Below are positions 41,702 through 54,530 of a DNA stretch of 64,000 bases, piece after piece; within the stretch, counting starts at the first letter, position 1; each line of letters starts with the position of its first letter. Source of the DNA: Campylorhamphus procurvoides (lineage: Eukaryota > Chordata > Aves > Passeriformes > Dendrocolaptidae). The translations under genes and the position numbers were made by a program. The DNA lies in NCBI GenBank assembly GCA_013396655.1, contig WBMV01000259.1, forward strand, positions 1,219,348-1,283,347, read 5' to 3'. The notes under the pieces were generated by a model. That model saw nothing but the letters and a program-made list of their open reading frames with translations, ran no database searches and was not told the DNA's origin.

Positions 41702-41766
41702 TTGACAGCCTGGCAAGCCCGTATCTCTACCATACAATGGAAATGGACCTCTGTCTGAGGTTTTTC
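41702..41766 (-). CDS. TCF12: TCF12 (HEB) internal coding exon, KTSDRG...GLPGCQ
   Basis: This is the most 5' exon of TCF12 visible here. On the minus strand it starts after a TTTTGTAG acceptor and ends before a GTAAGT donor. Its 65 nt supply the last two bases of a Gly codon and then 21 codons, [13 protein letters not shown] followed by DTGLPGCQ. Human TCF12 reads [21 protein letters not shown] at this place, so homology is clear although the exon is short. TCF12 is a nuclear E-protein that binds CANNTG E-boxes as a homodimer or as a partner of tissue-specific bHLH factors in myogenesis, neurogenesis and lymphopoiesis. This exon belongs to the poorly structured segment after activation domain 1. 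It ends in phase 0, matching the phase-0 start of the next exon at 26778. The preceding exon was not found within 22 kb to the right. Confidence 0.93.
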
Positions 41767-44700
41767 CTACAAAAGAAAGACATTTGAAATTAGGTTATTT
41801 TTAAAATCTGCTACATATCTGCCTCAGTTGTCCTTATACATGCAACTAAGAAAATCTATTAGCATAGTAGTAAATTTACAAATATTAAATTGCATGAATA
41901 AAAGCAGGCTTTTATACATTTGTGTTTAACACTCCAACAGCACTACAGGAAAAGATGACATACTTACCTAATTAAATTCCTCAATTAACCAGTCAGATAC
42001 TATAAAATATGCCTACTCAGTATGTTTAAATAAAAAGGACAAAGGTCCTCTTCATTTTCATTATCAATAAGCAAAGGTAGAGACACTTTCAGACATCTTT
42101 CCTTTCTCCATGAAGCCAGCACTTAGCTGGTATCCACCTTAGGCCATGAATATACTGAGCAGTAAAATAAAACCACATGAAAAGTAAACAAAACCAATTC
42201 AGAACAAGCAAACACACCAGCCGTAAACCATGGCTGAATCATTCAGCTCTTGACACTCACCCCAAATCCTTAATCTTTTCATCTCGTGTACAGATCAGTG
42301 CAAAACCCCAGCAATCCAACTGGCCAAGACAGTAAACCAGACTTTTTTGCCATGTATGCAATCTTTGCCTGCAGGTAGCACATACAGAACATGGTGCCTC
42401 AAGCAGAGTGGCTGCCTTCTGATACTGCTGGCTGAGGTCACAACACATTGGCAAAGTATTTGTCAATCCCAGGAAAACTACTTAGTGTTTATTTGTTAGA
42501 TATTCCTTCCACCAAAGTGGCCCGTTTGATTTTAGAACTCAGTGTGAAAGTTCCCCAGTAGAGCTCAGAAGTTTATCAATCACCACTCTTTAAAAAGCTC
42601 TTGAATAGAAGCCTGCTGAACAATGCCCAGCAGCAGACAGTCACCAGGCATGTGAATAACACAAAACACCCCGAGCATGTGCCTGCCCTAATTAGGAGTC
42701 AGAAACACCCTGCAACACCACTCAGTCTCTCAGCCAAAGGTAAGCGTTAATAAACCATGATAGCTACCTCTTAGAAAATGAATGCTATCTCACCCCACTA
42801 GGCATCCCCTTTTCTAAACAATGTGTGTGTTATCAAGTCCTCATAAGAAGAGAAAGTATCCTTTCTTACACAGTCCCATTTCAGAGAGGAATAGCTCCAT
42901 GCTATTGCAATTGCACTTCCTTTGCTTTTCCTGATTTTCTCCCTTGCTACCAAAAATCCCTAAATGCCATTTTGTAAGAGGAAAACTGAAGTATGTTTAT
43001 TGTTCATTTAAAAAGTGTGTGTTGTGTAAGCAGGGAGGAAGAGGAAGTTCGAATCTCTTGGAACAACATCTCTGCAAGATTATCATCTTGATAACTGCAG
43101 GTAGTCTGGTCAACAATAGTTTGTTTGAAAAATGGCAGCTCTGCTGCAACAAAGGGAGGAAAAAAGTTGACATTTTTCTGCTGAAGCAATTTGCCTCCAA
43201 CAACTATCGAGCTCCAAGCAAATAAAATACCTAGCATGCAAAATTATAAGTAGTAGGATGAATCATGCTGTTCATATTTAACCAGACTCAGCATTTTCTT
43301 TCCCGAAAATGAGAATCTCATACCACATGATAAACAACTTCAACTGAAGTATGCAGTATTCCAGGCAGGCTTTAAAACAAATATTTGTACAAGAGTCAAT
43401 TACAGAGGCTAGAAAAATTATGATTTAAATTATGGTTTATGTAGCAAGCAAGAAACTGTTAGATAAAAATGCATAAAATCATGTTATTTAAATGTTATAA
43501 TTTTTAAAAGTTTGGCAGGTTCATAGTAAAGGAAAAAAGCTTCCTAGAATAATCTGATCTATAGTAAATTTTGTTCCAAGAAACGACTGAGAAGAGTCAA
43601 GGCTTCCTGATGCTGCAATATCAAAAATTAGAGCTGGAGCAAATTAACATTTAACCTGTGTTCAAATGTCTCAGCTCTCCAATGAAGGGTTTGGAAAGCG
43701 ACCTGGGATGGAGTACAAGAGGGTGTCCTATGTTTGTACCACACATTCCCAGCCAAGCACTTAAATACAAGAAGATGGCACCTCCTCACTGGTCTAGCAA
43801 ACAGGTAGGTCCCATACATAGTCTCTGATCAGTGCATGGGTAGACTCTTCCATCCAATAAAGTTCAAACACATCCTAATATACCCAAGCAGAATCTTTTT
43901 GGTGTTTTTTAGTTTATGAAATACCTTTCTTAATTATTCACACCTTACAGATTGGCAGAAGAGCATAAAAACATAGAGGTTACTGTAAAACCCAAACTTA
44001 TTTCAATCCCAGTGCTTATGAGGACACAAACTTCAAAAATACAGTGAGACTGAGAGCCAAAGAAGACCCTGAAATCTCTTGCAGGTTTACCCCACAAGGT
44101 TTGCTGTTGAGTGTGTTGTACCCCTGCTGAGGTCTTGTCTCAGTGCTCACCACACAGATGGCAATAGTCTCGTTTTTATTACAGCTGGAAATTCAGAAAC
44201 ATTAATGGGGATGTAAGGAAACTCATTGTGGCACCTGACATTAATTGGAAGAAGGAAGAGAAGTTCACAAAAACAATATTAAATGCCAAAATCCTCACTG
44301 AATGCTCTCACTACACAGGTTTGTGTAGATATGGCTATAAGGCAGTGTGTAGATATACCAGTTGGGAAGGTAAAGTAGATGCCCAGACGAAATTTATTTC
44401 CTCTTCAGATCTAATTTTATTTTCATACAATATTCATGAGAAGTAAAGCAACTTTGGCCAGTTTTCTCAGCCTCAGCACTTGCCATCAGACCTGTGCAGA
44501 AAGGCTTCCTACGCAAGGCTCTGGGGAATCATCAGCTCCCTGCTCACCTTGGTCACATAACTCCCAACTCACACTGCAAAAGTGAGATACTGTCATTTTA
44601 GAAGCAAAATCTATGCCTGGCTTACAAAGTAGCATCACAGTAAACTTTTCTTCAGGTTACATACTAGTGGTTCTATACACCAGAGTTTTGTATTCAAACC

Positions 44701-46639
44701 AGATTTGGAATAAAGGAATGGGCTTTTAAAAATAGAGAGTTGGTTGTATACAAAAATCTGACACCTGCACAGGTCAACTCAGAAGGCATTTGTATCTCTT
44801 AGTAACTTGGAACTCCTGTGTTTTACTGTTTGGGGTTTGTTTCTGTTTTGGGGTTGTTTAATTTAAGGTTCTTGTGTTTTCATCACCAAGAACTCTGACA
44901 ACCTAATTGCTGCCTAACAGGCTTAAAGTCCAAGGACTATGGAGTTAAAAGAAACCCAACCAAGAAAATCCCACTAGGCATTTTGAACCACAAATATTTC
45001 CCAACTGCATAAATTTAAAACCTTGACACATTCTCTACCAATTCAAATATTAATAGGCATTTAGTAAACAATTATTTTTCCCTTGCAATCATTTGTCTGG
45101 ATGTGATATGCTCATAATTTCATACAGCTTTTGAATACTACACAAGGAATTGTCTTCCATAATATCTCTATGTGTGTAACAGCTGTGCAGCCTAAATACT
45201 CTCAACACAGAACAAACTGAAACAGCAAGATGCAAAGTGATAGTGAGCTGAAAACAGCCCTGCATTAACTCAGCTGAGGGCTACTCCAGTGAATGTGCTA
45301 TGAATGCCTGCCAGTGGTAAAACAGCCTTTCCCACTGCTTCTGGATAATGCTTGGCTTAGGAGAAGATGGCAGAACTCTCCAAAACATTACTTCAATTCC
45401 CACAGAATTAACCCTTTGCACACTGGAGAGCCCCCTGTGCATTGCTAAGAATTTGGATGGCAATATGGAAAGCATGAGCATTTTTTAATGGAGCTGCATT
45501 TATCCCCCAGGACGAACCCACAGTGACCACAGCTGGCAGCTGCTCTGCTTGTCACACATGAACCATGTCTGCCCTACTTGTACACAGAATCTGCTCTCAC
45601 TGAATCTTGAGGCAGGTTTTTACAGTTCCTAAGCACCATTTCATCACTGATAACACTGTTAGCCATACAGACAGCCTACCCAAAAGTCAGTTTATGACAA
45701 AACATTGTTGACACCTTTGAGAATTTTTTTCTTTAAAAGTTATTAAATTGGTGTTGGTAATTCGACTAGAAATCAATTTTTATACTGCCTTCTCCCCCTC
45801 CACATCCAGCAAAGTGAAAAACAAAACAAAAATGTCTTTGTTACCCACAGAATTAACACATCCAAATAATTTTTCATATGTAGATCCACTATAACAAGAA
45901 ACAAGCTGCACAAGCTACGCTGACAGGCACATACAAATGATGCAAGAAAAACATGCAAAGGAAACATTTTTCCACTAATCAATATCACTTTCCAACTTAT
46001 CATCAAGTAGGAAAGTACACAAAGTTTACAGAAAAAGATTCTTACAGGTCTGTTCTTTTTAAAATTTTGTTGGTGTTAAAAATTCTTATTCAGCAATTAC
46101 CCAGTACAGTGAAATCAAGTTATGTTTGATTAAAACATGAAACCAGCCCGGCTCTTAGGACTTGGTGTGTTGCCTTCTTTGAGGCGAGCCTGACTGACAC
46201 ATGCAGACATAAAAACTTTTACAATATATCCAGACATTTCCCACAGCAGCAGAGGAATCACTTCTTCCTTTTCTGTTGCTGTATTAGGCCTCCTCATTAA
46301 TAGAGGCTGTCACAGTGTGTCTTACACCCACATTTTACAGATAAATAATGCACGCGTGTATATATTGTGAATACATATAAAAGTACTACACACATTTTTC
46401 CTTGTAATATTTGTGACCACAACTCCTGGAAATGACACAGAGCTCGGCAGCAACATAATGTGAAGAAATGGCCTGAACCCGAGGCCCCCCCCTTGTGCTC
46501 AGGACAATTCCTGGCTGGTGTGTGCCAGGCACGCTGCTGGCTCCACCGAGGATGTTGGACAAGGCAGTGCCAACAAGTGCAGCTGCCGGACTCGCAGCAC
46601 CCTCCTCCTGTTCAGCCCCAGCCAAATTACTCACTCAGC

Positions 46640-46870
46640 TATGAACAATGAAGCGGCAACACAGGAAAACGCCAAGTGCAAGTGAGATTAGTGATAAACT
46701 ACGGGATCCCTACAGAGGTCAGTGATTAGCAGGTCCCCAGCCGTAATCACTTTGCTAACCCAGCCTTTATCTCATCACACGCTCCATCTTAGCTCGGGCT
46801 CCTCCTGACTGCGAGCAGCTCCCCGATCAATATCCCTCCAACTCCTGCAAACTCATCCACACTCTCCTAC
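46640..46870. promoter_or_regulatory. Possible conserved noncoding element with paired TAATCAC sites
   Basis: GTGATTA at 46722-46728 and TAATCAC at 46744-46750 are inverted copies 15 bp apart, within non-repetitive sequence of higher G+C than its surroundings. This resembles a homeodomain (paired/OTX-like) dimer arrangement. Function is inference. Confidence 0.25.
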
Positions 46871-47507
46871 CTTCTCATAAAGCAGCCAAACCTACAGGAT
46901 ACAGACTGGCTGCAAACTTGTAATACAGATTTTTAACCCCAAGTTTAGTAAGTAGTTCATACATAACAGAATCGTGTCGCTGGAAAATGTTGTAATAAAG
47001 TAATAGAAGAAAAAATACAAAGGTATTTCACCAGGAATGTCATGCCCAAGTGGTGATCAGCAAGGCAGTCTGTACAGAGAAGCATAAGAATGTTGATCTA
47101 TATGTTCTTGAAGAATAGGTAAGGAAATGTTACGTACAGACTGTGACTAGTGACAAAATATATTATGCTAGATTATTCCAACCCCACCCCACCCATACTG
47201 TGACATCTTCTAAAACCAGTTTTCCCAGACAACAGAAGTAAACAATTTTAGCAAAGCTTGTTTTTAACAGGACAGATTTGCCCTCTCCTCCTTTTTTCAG
47301 CCAGAATTTTGAAAGACTGTGATCCCACAGAACTAATAATGGGCGAGAAATAAAAGTCTGATTTGGAATGAGATTTATGAGATTTAACAGTTTTGTCTCA
47401 GGTCTGCCAGAAATCTCCTAGGACTCTCCATGCCATAAATTCTCATTTGCAAGACAGCATTATACTTCTGCTATATGGTTCTATTACTTATTTGGAGCAA
47501 GAACTGT

Positions 47508-47532
47508 TTTTCACATCAAAATGATGTGAAAA
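47508..47532. repeat. Perfect 11-bp inverted repeat (hairpin)
   Basis: TTTTCACATCA, an AAA loop and TGATGTGAAAA form a perfect stem of 11 bp with a 3-nt loop. The adjacent ATGTGAAAAA repeats part of the right arm. It is too short for a microRNA precursor. Confidence 0.85.
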
Positions 47533-49051
47533 TGTGAAAAATCTGAAGCTGGAATTACCTAGAGTCTACCTCCCATTATAATGTTTGCAATTTAGACACA
47601 ATACTTCAGACAGCAAATATGGAACTATTCCTTTTGGTAACATTTGGACAGGATCATCTGAAAAAAAATGTTCTCATTGTGCTTTCCAAAGATTAGAAAA
47701 GTTCAGAAGTTTTTATACTTGTGTAGGCATTTGCACATGTCTTTCTCTGTAAGAATTCTACTGATTGAACCAACCAGGCAATAAATCTCAGAGTACATTT
47801 ATAAAGATGTTAAACACAGAAGTCAAGGGATTTCTCACAACTTCTTCAACACAATCTTTTAAAAAGAAATAATGTCAATGTGTGAAGTGGTATTAAAGAA
47901 CCTGCTTCCCAAAGACATGCCTTTGACACTTCCATTCCATTGATTTGTAAATACTTCTAAGAAAAGATGGAGTATTTTGTCAGTTTGCAGAGCACTGCAC
48001 AGATCTTGTGCTATAAAAACAATTTATTAATGCTCTCATGTACTTCAAATACACAGGAGATAAGGGTGGACTAAATTCCACATTATATTTGGATTGACCC
48101 TATGAACTTGTAATTTATATGCTCATGTCAAACTAAGAACATTTCTATTCCAACAGAGGCTGATCCATGAGGGCTCCTTGCTCAGTACTATTCCTGTCCC
48201 TCCACTTAGCAGGCTCACACTGTGCTAAATAACAACCCAAATGTTTGCAAGGCTAAAAGGGACTGGAGGCTCTGGCAGGAAGAATGCACATCAGTAACGG
48301 AGGGCAAGGGCAAGGGGGAGCACAAACCTCAAGAAAGAACTTTCTTCTCCTCCCCCAAGCGTATGTGGGCAGCCAAATAATTCCCGGATAGCTGTTTCAT
48401 ATATTTAGTTTCAAATTCCCCAGTACTGTGTCTACCCAAGGCTAACCTTACCAGAACTAATGCTAATGCTCTATTAACCCATTAATGTGTTATGCATAGA
48501 GAGAACACTCAGTGTGAGAACAGGCTAAAAATACACCAAAAATGAGGGAAATCAGGGATATCGAATATCCAGGAGACAATAACCAAACTGACTTTGCATT
48601 TGAATACACACACATTCCACACTGGTGACAAGAAGGCATTTGTCACATACATTTATTCATCTCACCTATCTATCCTACATTTTTCTAGAGTATCCAAGTG
48701 TCTTCACTTGGTCTGTTAAAGTATTTCTCCCTTTGCCATCTTCCTCATCTCATCCCCAAGGGATTTAGTTAAAATTCTCAAGCAACTAACAAAGTCGCTA
48801 CTTAACAGCTAACATGAAAAGCACCCCTTGCCCTCCTGGTGTGGAAGTTGTCCCAGATCTAAGGACAAAAATTGCTCAGCTTCTGTCAGTGACTTTGAAC
48901 ATCAAGTACATTCTTAAGTCTAAAGTCAAGAGGATTTTATAATTGGAAATGAACAGAGAATCCACACTTTACAATAAAATGCTACACCTGTTTCCAATTA
49001 AAAGATTATTTTGGTGACACTACTTAATACAAATTGCTACATTACTCCTCA

Positions 49052-49085
49052 CATATATATATATGTGTGTGTGTATATATATATA
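49052..49085. repeat. Compound (AT)n(GT)n(AT)n microsatellite
   Basis: An alternating purine-pyrimidine run of about 34 bp reads ATATAT, then GTGTGTGT, then ATATAT. It is probably polymorphic in length. Confidence 0.9.
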
Positions 49086-51884
49086 AAAATTCTGTAGGTA
49101 TCTACAGCTTCTCTCACCATCCAAGATCTATTAATTTTCATTAAACTTGAAAAGTCGGCTTGTCAAAAGAGAAAGATTCCCCTCTTTCCCATCCTCTTTA
49201 TAGACACAGGCACAAACACAGCAAACATTTATAACCATCTTCCATAAGGCACCTGGCAAGCACATACAGCAGTCCTCTGTCGTACAACACTTTTGACGGT
49301 TCTTATTTGGATGACTTGCATAACTCCTTCAAACTTCACCCTTCACAGGTGACACAGCCATCCCAGGCACACAGATACAAGTTTGTGAACCAGGAATTCC
49401 CAAACCTCAGATACCCATTAGATGTTAAAACAGATTTTGGAAGAAAACAAAGCAACATATCAAGTGTTTTCCCAATATTACTTCTTCAAGACAATTTCTG
49501 AATGCACCCCAGAATACTGAAGTTACCTGTTAACACAGGAGGGGAAATCCTCACCACACAGTGCCTGAAAGGAGCATCTCCTGTTCAGGGGCTGGAAACT
49601 CCTAACTATTCACATGCACTACATGAAGGTGCATAGAGCCAAAAGAAGGTGAAACAGATATTCTAGATATATACAAAGCACCTAAAACTCAGAGCTTAAA
49701 ATAGGAGTTCTTCTTTCAGTACAAATCCAGTACTTACAATAAGGGACTTCAAAATGTCCAGAAACTGAAGGCAATCCCATCAAGCACTGAAATGCTGAGG
49801 ATAACTGCACAGAGACATCACTGTGCTGCAGAAAAGTAAACTGGAGCAACACAGAGATTGAACTTTTAACCACCCACTAAAAAAAGAACACTCAAAAAAT
49901 ACAGATCTCCCTAAACCATCCCCTAATCCGTAGGCCCCCACATCTCCATGCATTTATGAAAACACTGATACCTCACTGCCAAGGCACCTCAAGGATAAAT
50001 ACTGGGGGCTTAAGTCATATACAAAAGAAAACAACAACAAACCAATAGTTGCAAAGGAAAACGTGTTTGCTGTTTACTTTCGGAGGTTAAACAAGCAGCA
50101 TTCTTGATAGACAAAAAAAGTATTTATAAGAATCATAAGTCATGGGGAACATTAACAATAATAACCCAAGTCCAAACATAGTCAAGGTGAACACAAGTCT
50201 CAGATTTAAAAGCACCATGGAACATGGAGTGCTGGTCAATGAACTAAAGAATAAAACTTCATGTATCAATAAATACTACCTCTCTGCTTGGCTACCCATG
50301 CTCTCCAGAGGCTTTAAATGACCTAAAGCAGATAAGGAAAACATTTTTCCCCTGCATGTTAAGAACAAAAGGAATACTCATGGCAATATTGGTAATTATT
50401 TTATAGAAATGATAACATGAATAAGAATGGTGGAATATTTTGTATTTCAACAGCAAGAAGGATGTAAAAGCAATTGCTAACATTCTGCACTTTTGTATCA
50501 GCAGGTCTAGATAACCCGACTCCAAAAGGATTAAAAATAATTTTTAAAAATATATATAAAGGAGTTATTTCAGACATTAAGACTGGTTTTTACTTAGTCT
50601 TAGAATACTCATGAAGTACAAGATTTCAGGAAGAAAGTTAATTTTGTACATTTAAAATAAGCAAATAGGATTACCCAAACAATTTATTCCTCTGATAGCA
50701 AATCATAAATAATGAAATCACCAAAATGGAATGTTATTAATAAGGGATTAGGCAGGTCAGTGGTAATGCTCCCCAACCTGAATTTGTGGAATTTTACACT
50801 GTAAGCTGGCTATCAGTGCAGCTGATTTTTGTAAAGTATGGGCATTGATACAACAACCTATTTGACAAAAAAAGATACACTTGAAAAGCATAATACAAAG
50901 GAATAACCTAATCACTCTATTAAAATAATAAAGCATTAAAGGAGTAAAAGCTAGGAACCAGACAAGGTTTTAAAGGCAACAGTAAACAGAAGAATATGAC
51001 TGAATATTTTTCAGTGCCATCAACATGACTCAAACCTTGCCCCTGTATTTAGTCTTTTTTACCTGTTTTTACTTTTCTTCAAAGCACCAGTGGGTCAATC
51101 TCAATGTGTTCCTGGGAATTCAGAGCTTGCTGGCAGGAGGAAACAACCAAGGACAGGTCAGTGTCCGGAGCACTCAGAGCTGCTCCAGTTCAGCCCAGGG
51201 CAGGAGGTGCCTGCAGGACGGGGACAGGGCCCTGGGCCTGGCACTGCATTTCTCCTCAGGAGCAGGGTGGCAGCTACAGAGGCTTTCTGTGTCACACCTT
51301 AGCCCAGCCTTTCCTGCTGGTCTGCCTCAGCAGCTCTGCAAAAGGCACACCAGCCCTGGCTAATCCCAGAGGGAATCATCTCCCCAGGCACTGAACAGAA
51401 AAGCCCAAATCTCAATCTTGGTGTTAGGAATGTGTGGTTACAGTACCTGAAAGGATTGCAAAGTGAAAATCCTTCTTCTAAGCCTAACAAGTGTTAAAGA
51501 GTGCAAGCAAAACCACATGGGTTTTGTATCTTTTTATCTGTTTTACCTGCTTGTATGCCAACTCCCTGCACCACAAAACAGGTACTGTGGAGCTTGCATA
51601 TTATTACAGAAGCCTTTTATACACAAACTAGGATTAATTTCAAAGACACTTTCCCATTTCATACCTAGCTGTTATCTCTGCTGTAAGCTTTCAACTACAC
51701 ATTACTCCTTGATATCAAACAGTCATAAACACTTATAAAACACTTTTTTCTTGATCCTGCTTAGAGTAACTCATCTAAGTCTCAGCATATCAAGCACCTA
51801 CTTTACTTCTCATGCAATTCTTTTCAACTTATATTTATGTTTTTATCAATCTCTCCACACCTGTAATGTTATTATCAGCTATAG

Positions 51885-52170
51885 AGTGTATATGGAACCT
51901 GTCCTGCTTAATGTCTTCATCAGCCTGGAGAAGACAGTGCACCCTAGAAGAGTTGGCAAAAGACCCCACTGTGGGAGATGCACTTGAAGGCAGGACTGCC
52001 ATTCAGAGGAATGGAAACAATCTAGAGGACTGGGCCAACAGGAACCTCATAAAATTCTACCACAATAAATGTAAAGTCCTGCATGTGAGAGAGTAGCCCC
52101 TTGCAGTAGTGCCCACTGGGGTCCAAGTGTGGAGAAGGACTGGACAGCACAGGGAGGGGAGTGACTTACA
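51885..52170 (+). mobile_element. CR1 LINE reverse-transcriptase relic
   Basis: The plus-strand translation around 51950-52096 includes GDALEGRTAIQR, LEDWANRNLIKF and NKCKVLH. These match the CR1 ORF2 reverse-transcriptase segment that lies just after the catalytic Asp-Asp motif (GRAAIQRDLDRLE-W, NLMKFN, KCKVLH type). Upstream, in another frame, CCTGCTTAATGTCTTCATCAGC corresponds to the LFN-FI- segment. The catalytic FADD box itself is destroyed (it reads LAKDP) and frameshifts separate the parts, so the copy is dead. Only about 250-290 bp are recognisable and the ends are approximate. It is antisense to TCF12. Confidence 0.85.
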
Positions 52171-54294
52171 GCATACCTGAAATATTGCCCTCACTTTGGG
52201 AACTCACTATTAAAAAACCAAAACAACAACCCATAAGCACCAAAGAAACAAACAAAACTAAGCTCACAGCAATACAGTTAACAGAAACAATGCCGCTGCT
52301 CTCAGTGGATGCTGAAGGAGGCCACAAAGATCCCTTCTTTTAGCTGGTATCACATCCATTTCAGAATCCTGGATTCTGAACTCCTGCAACTGGCAATTTT
52401 CCCTCCAACATCCTCTAACTCAAGACAAATCACTTCCAATTGTTTCAGCTTCCTTTTGGAATTACTTTGTGTATCTATTTTTTCTGTATTGGTTTCTCTT
52501 TGCCACTTATATTTGGATCTTGTACATTCCTCCAACATCAAAATTTAGTGAAACAAATATAAGCTTTCCAATTCAGCTGAATTAAGTCTCTTAATTATTC
52601 TTTACATACTGGCTCTGCAAAAACGCTCATGCATTTAAAAAACCCCACACTGTTCCATACCATCTTTCCTTCTTTGCCCATGAGAGCACTCTCTTGGATC
52701 CTTGGTCCCTGCAGTGAGTTTTATGATTTTCTCTCTGCCATATGAAATAGTAAAGGATATTGAATGATGACCAAAACCACCCTGCTTTGAGCAAACCATT
52801 TGAAGAAAAGTAATAAAAAGGATTAAGACTGATACTGAAATATTTGGTCTCTCCGTTTTTAGAGTACAAATTGCACAGGAAAATAAAACGTGGAATCATA
52901 GGAGTTCCATGCTACAGCTGTATCTTGAAACTTTCACTACTTCTATGCTAATTTAATTCTCACATATATTCTAATAAAAAACCCCAGAGTAGTACTGAGG
53001 TCATTTAAACTGCTGCACTTTTATTTCTAGGGTTATATTCACAAAGTCTATTTTAAGAACCGCTTTGGAAGCAACTGATGTTTTATGCAGTGAACTGCTA
53101 TTTTCCCAGATGAATAGAATATCCATTCTTTGGCTCACAGTTTCCATGACACTAAAAACAAAACATTCATCGGCACCAGCTCAGTGTTTGATGGTAAATG
53201 CAGCTGCAGCTCACAACAGCTCACAGTGTACCTCGACCCGCCCCAGCTGAACACAGGCACTGTATTTCCCCAACGCAATTTCATTGTTTTACAGACAAGC
53301 CCTTTCTTGCCAAACTCAAACATTTCAAATCCTGCTGCTCTTCTGTCTTGAAATGAAAAGTTATTCAATTCTGCAAGTAATGATACTAATGCAAAGTCTT
53401 CCAAATTACCGAACAAGGTACATAACCAGAAATGAGACTTTGGTAACAGTAGCATTTGTTCTCCACAGTTACAATGAAATTTTTGGCCGAAGAATTTCAA
53501 ACTTTGTTCCCTGTTACAATTCCAGCTCACTTGCTTCAAGTGAATTTTTGGAAGAAAAATTACAGAGATTATTTTAAAACTGATAAATGGAGAAAGTCAC
53601 ATGGCAGACCAGAGACATGGAACAGCACTGAGCTTTCAGTGCTGTTTTCCTCCCCAAAAGCAGCATTAAAATGCACATCTCTTTAGAATAAAGATACCCT
53701 GAGAGATATCTTCTGTTTTAGGGCAAGATGCAAGACTCCTATTTGCTAATAATTTAAACCCGTCCATATCAGTTAACTTTTCATCTGTTTGATTTTTTGG
53801 TGTAAGTACATGGTCACTCACCTTCTCACCCTGGTCAGCTCACCACTGTTACACACACCTCGAGGCTTAATCACATCGGGCTGGCTCTAAAAGCACACAG
53901 CCTAATCCATACTGCACATTTATTAGAACGGAGTTTAGGCACCAATTCAGTAAAGCAACTAATCACATATGCACTCACAAGTACATGAATGGACTAAATT
54001 CAGCAGGGGTCGCTTGTATGAACTGCACACTTCAAACACTGTTGGTGGACCGCGGGCTGAGGACAGAAAATCCTGACAAAGGAGGACACACCATCTCAGA
54101 CTATTCTTAATGGGGGTTTTAACAAATTCAGTCAAAATGTCTGAAGATATGGTAAGTCAATAATAACAAATTTGCAGCTTGAAGGAAGCGCTAGTTTAAG
54201 CTATAAAAACTCATCTCTTTCAACTGTACAGCCTGAGATTAATGTCGGGTTTTGCCACAAAACACAGCAATAAGAGACACCCAGCCTAAGGGAG

Positions 54295-54530
54295 GGAGGA
54301 GAGTGGCGGCTCGTAGTGTGTGAGGACACGATCGGAGTCCGACAGCCGCACCTCAGGCGGGCGGCGGGTTTGGGGTCGGGATCGGGGTGGGATTTGGGGG
54401 TTGGGNCGGAGCCGCCCGGCCCGAGGGGACCGCGCCGGGCACAGCGACACCAACATCCATCCCCGCGGCAAAGGAACCCGCACCCCTCCCTCCCGACACC
54501 GCAACGGGCCCTTTAAAGCACGGCTCCACA
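54295..54530. promoter_or_regulatory. TCF12: CpG island with G-quadruplex-like G-runs, candidate alternative promoter
   Basis: A short dense CpG cluster (CAGGCGGGCGGCGGG, CGGAGCCGCCCGGCCCGAGG, CCGCGCCGGGC) lies in AT-rich intron. Seven G-runs of three or more fall in 54366-54405, enough for a G-quadruplex on the plus strand. On the minus strand a TTTAAAG element (about 54511-54517) lies upstream, and a GCCTGAG|GTGCGG donor-like site lies near 54350. The phase at that site would not join in frame to the 41702-41766 exon, so any first exon here would be noncoding or use another junction. One base is undetermined (54406). Confidence 0.5.

Noticed and set aside
53135..53577. Opposed ORFs of 97 and 134 codons
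   Set aside because: No recognisable family, ordinary AT-rich composition, and overlapping frames on opposite strands. Most likely chance.
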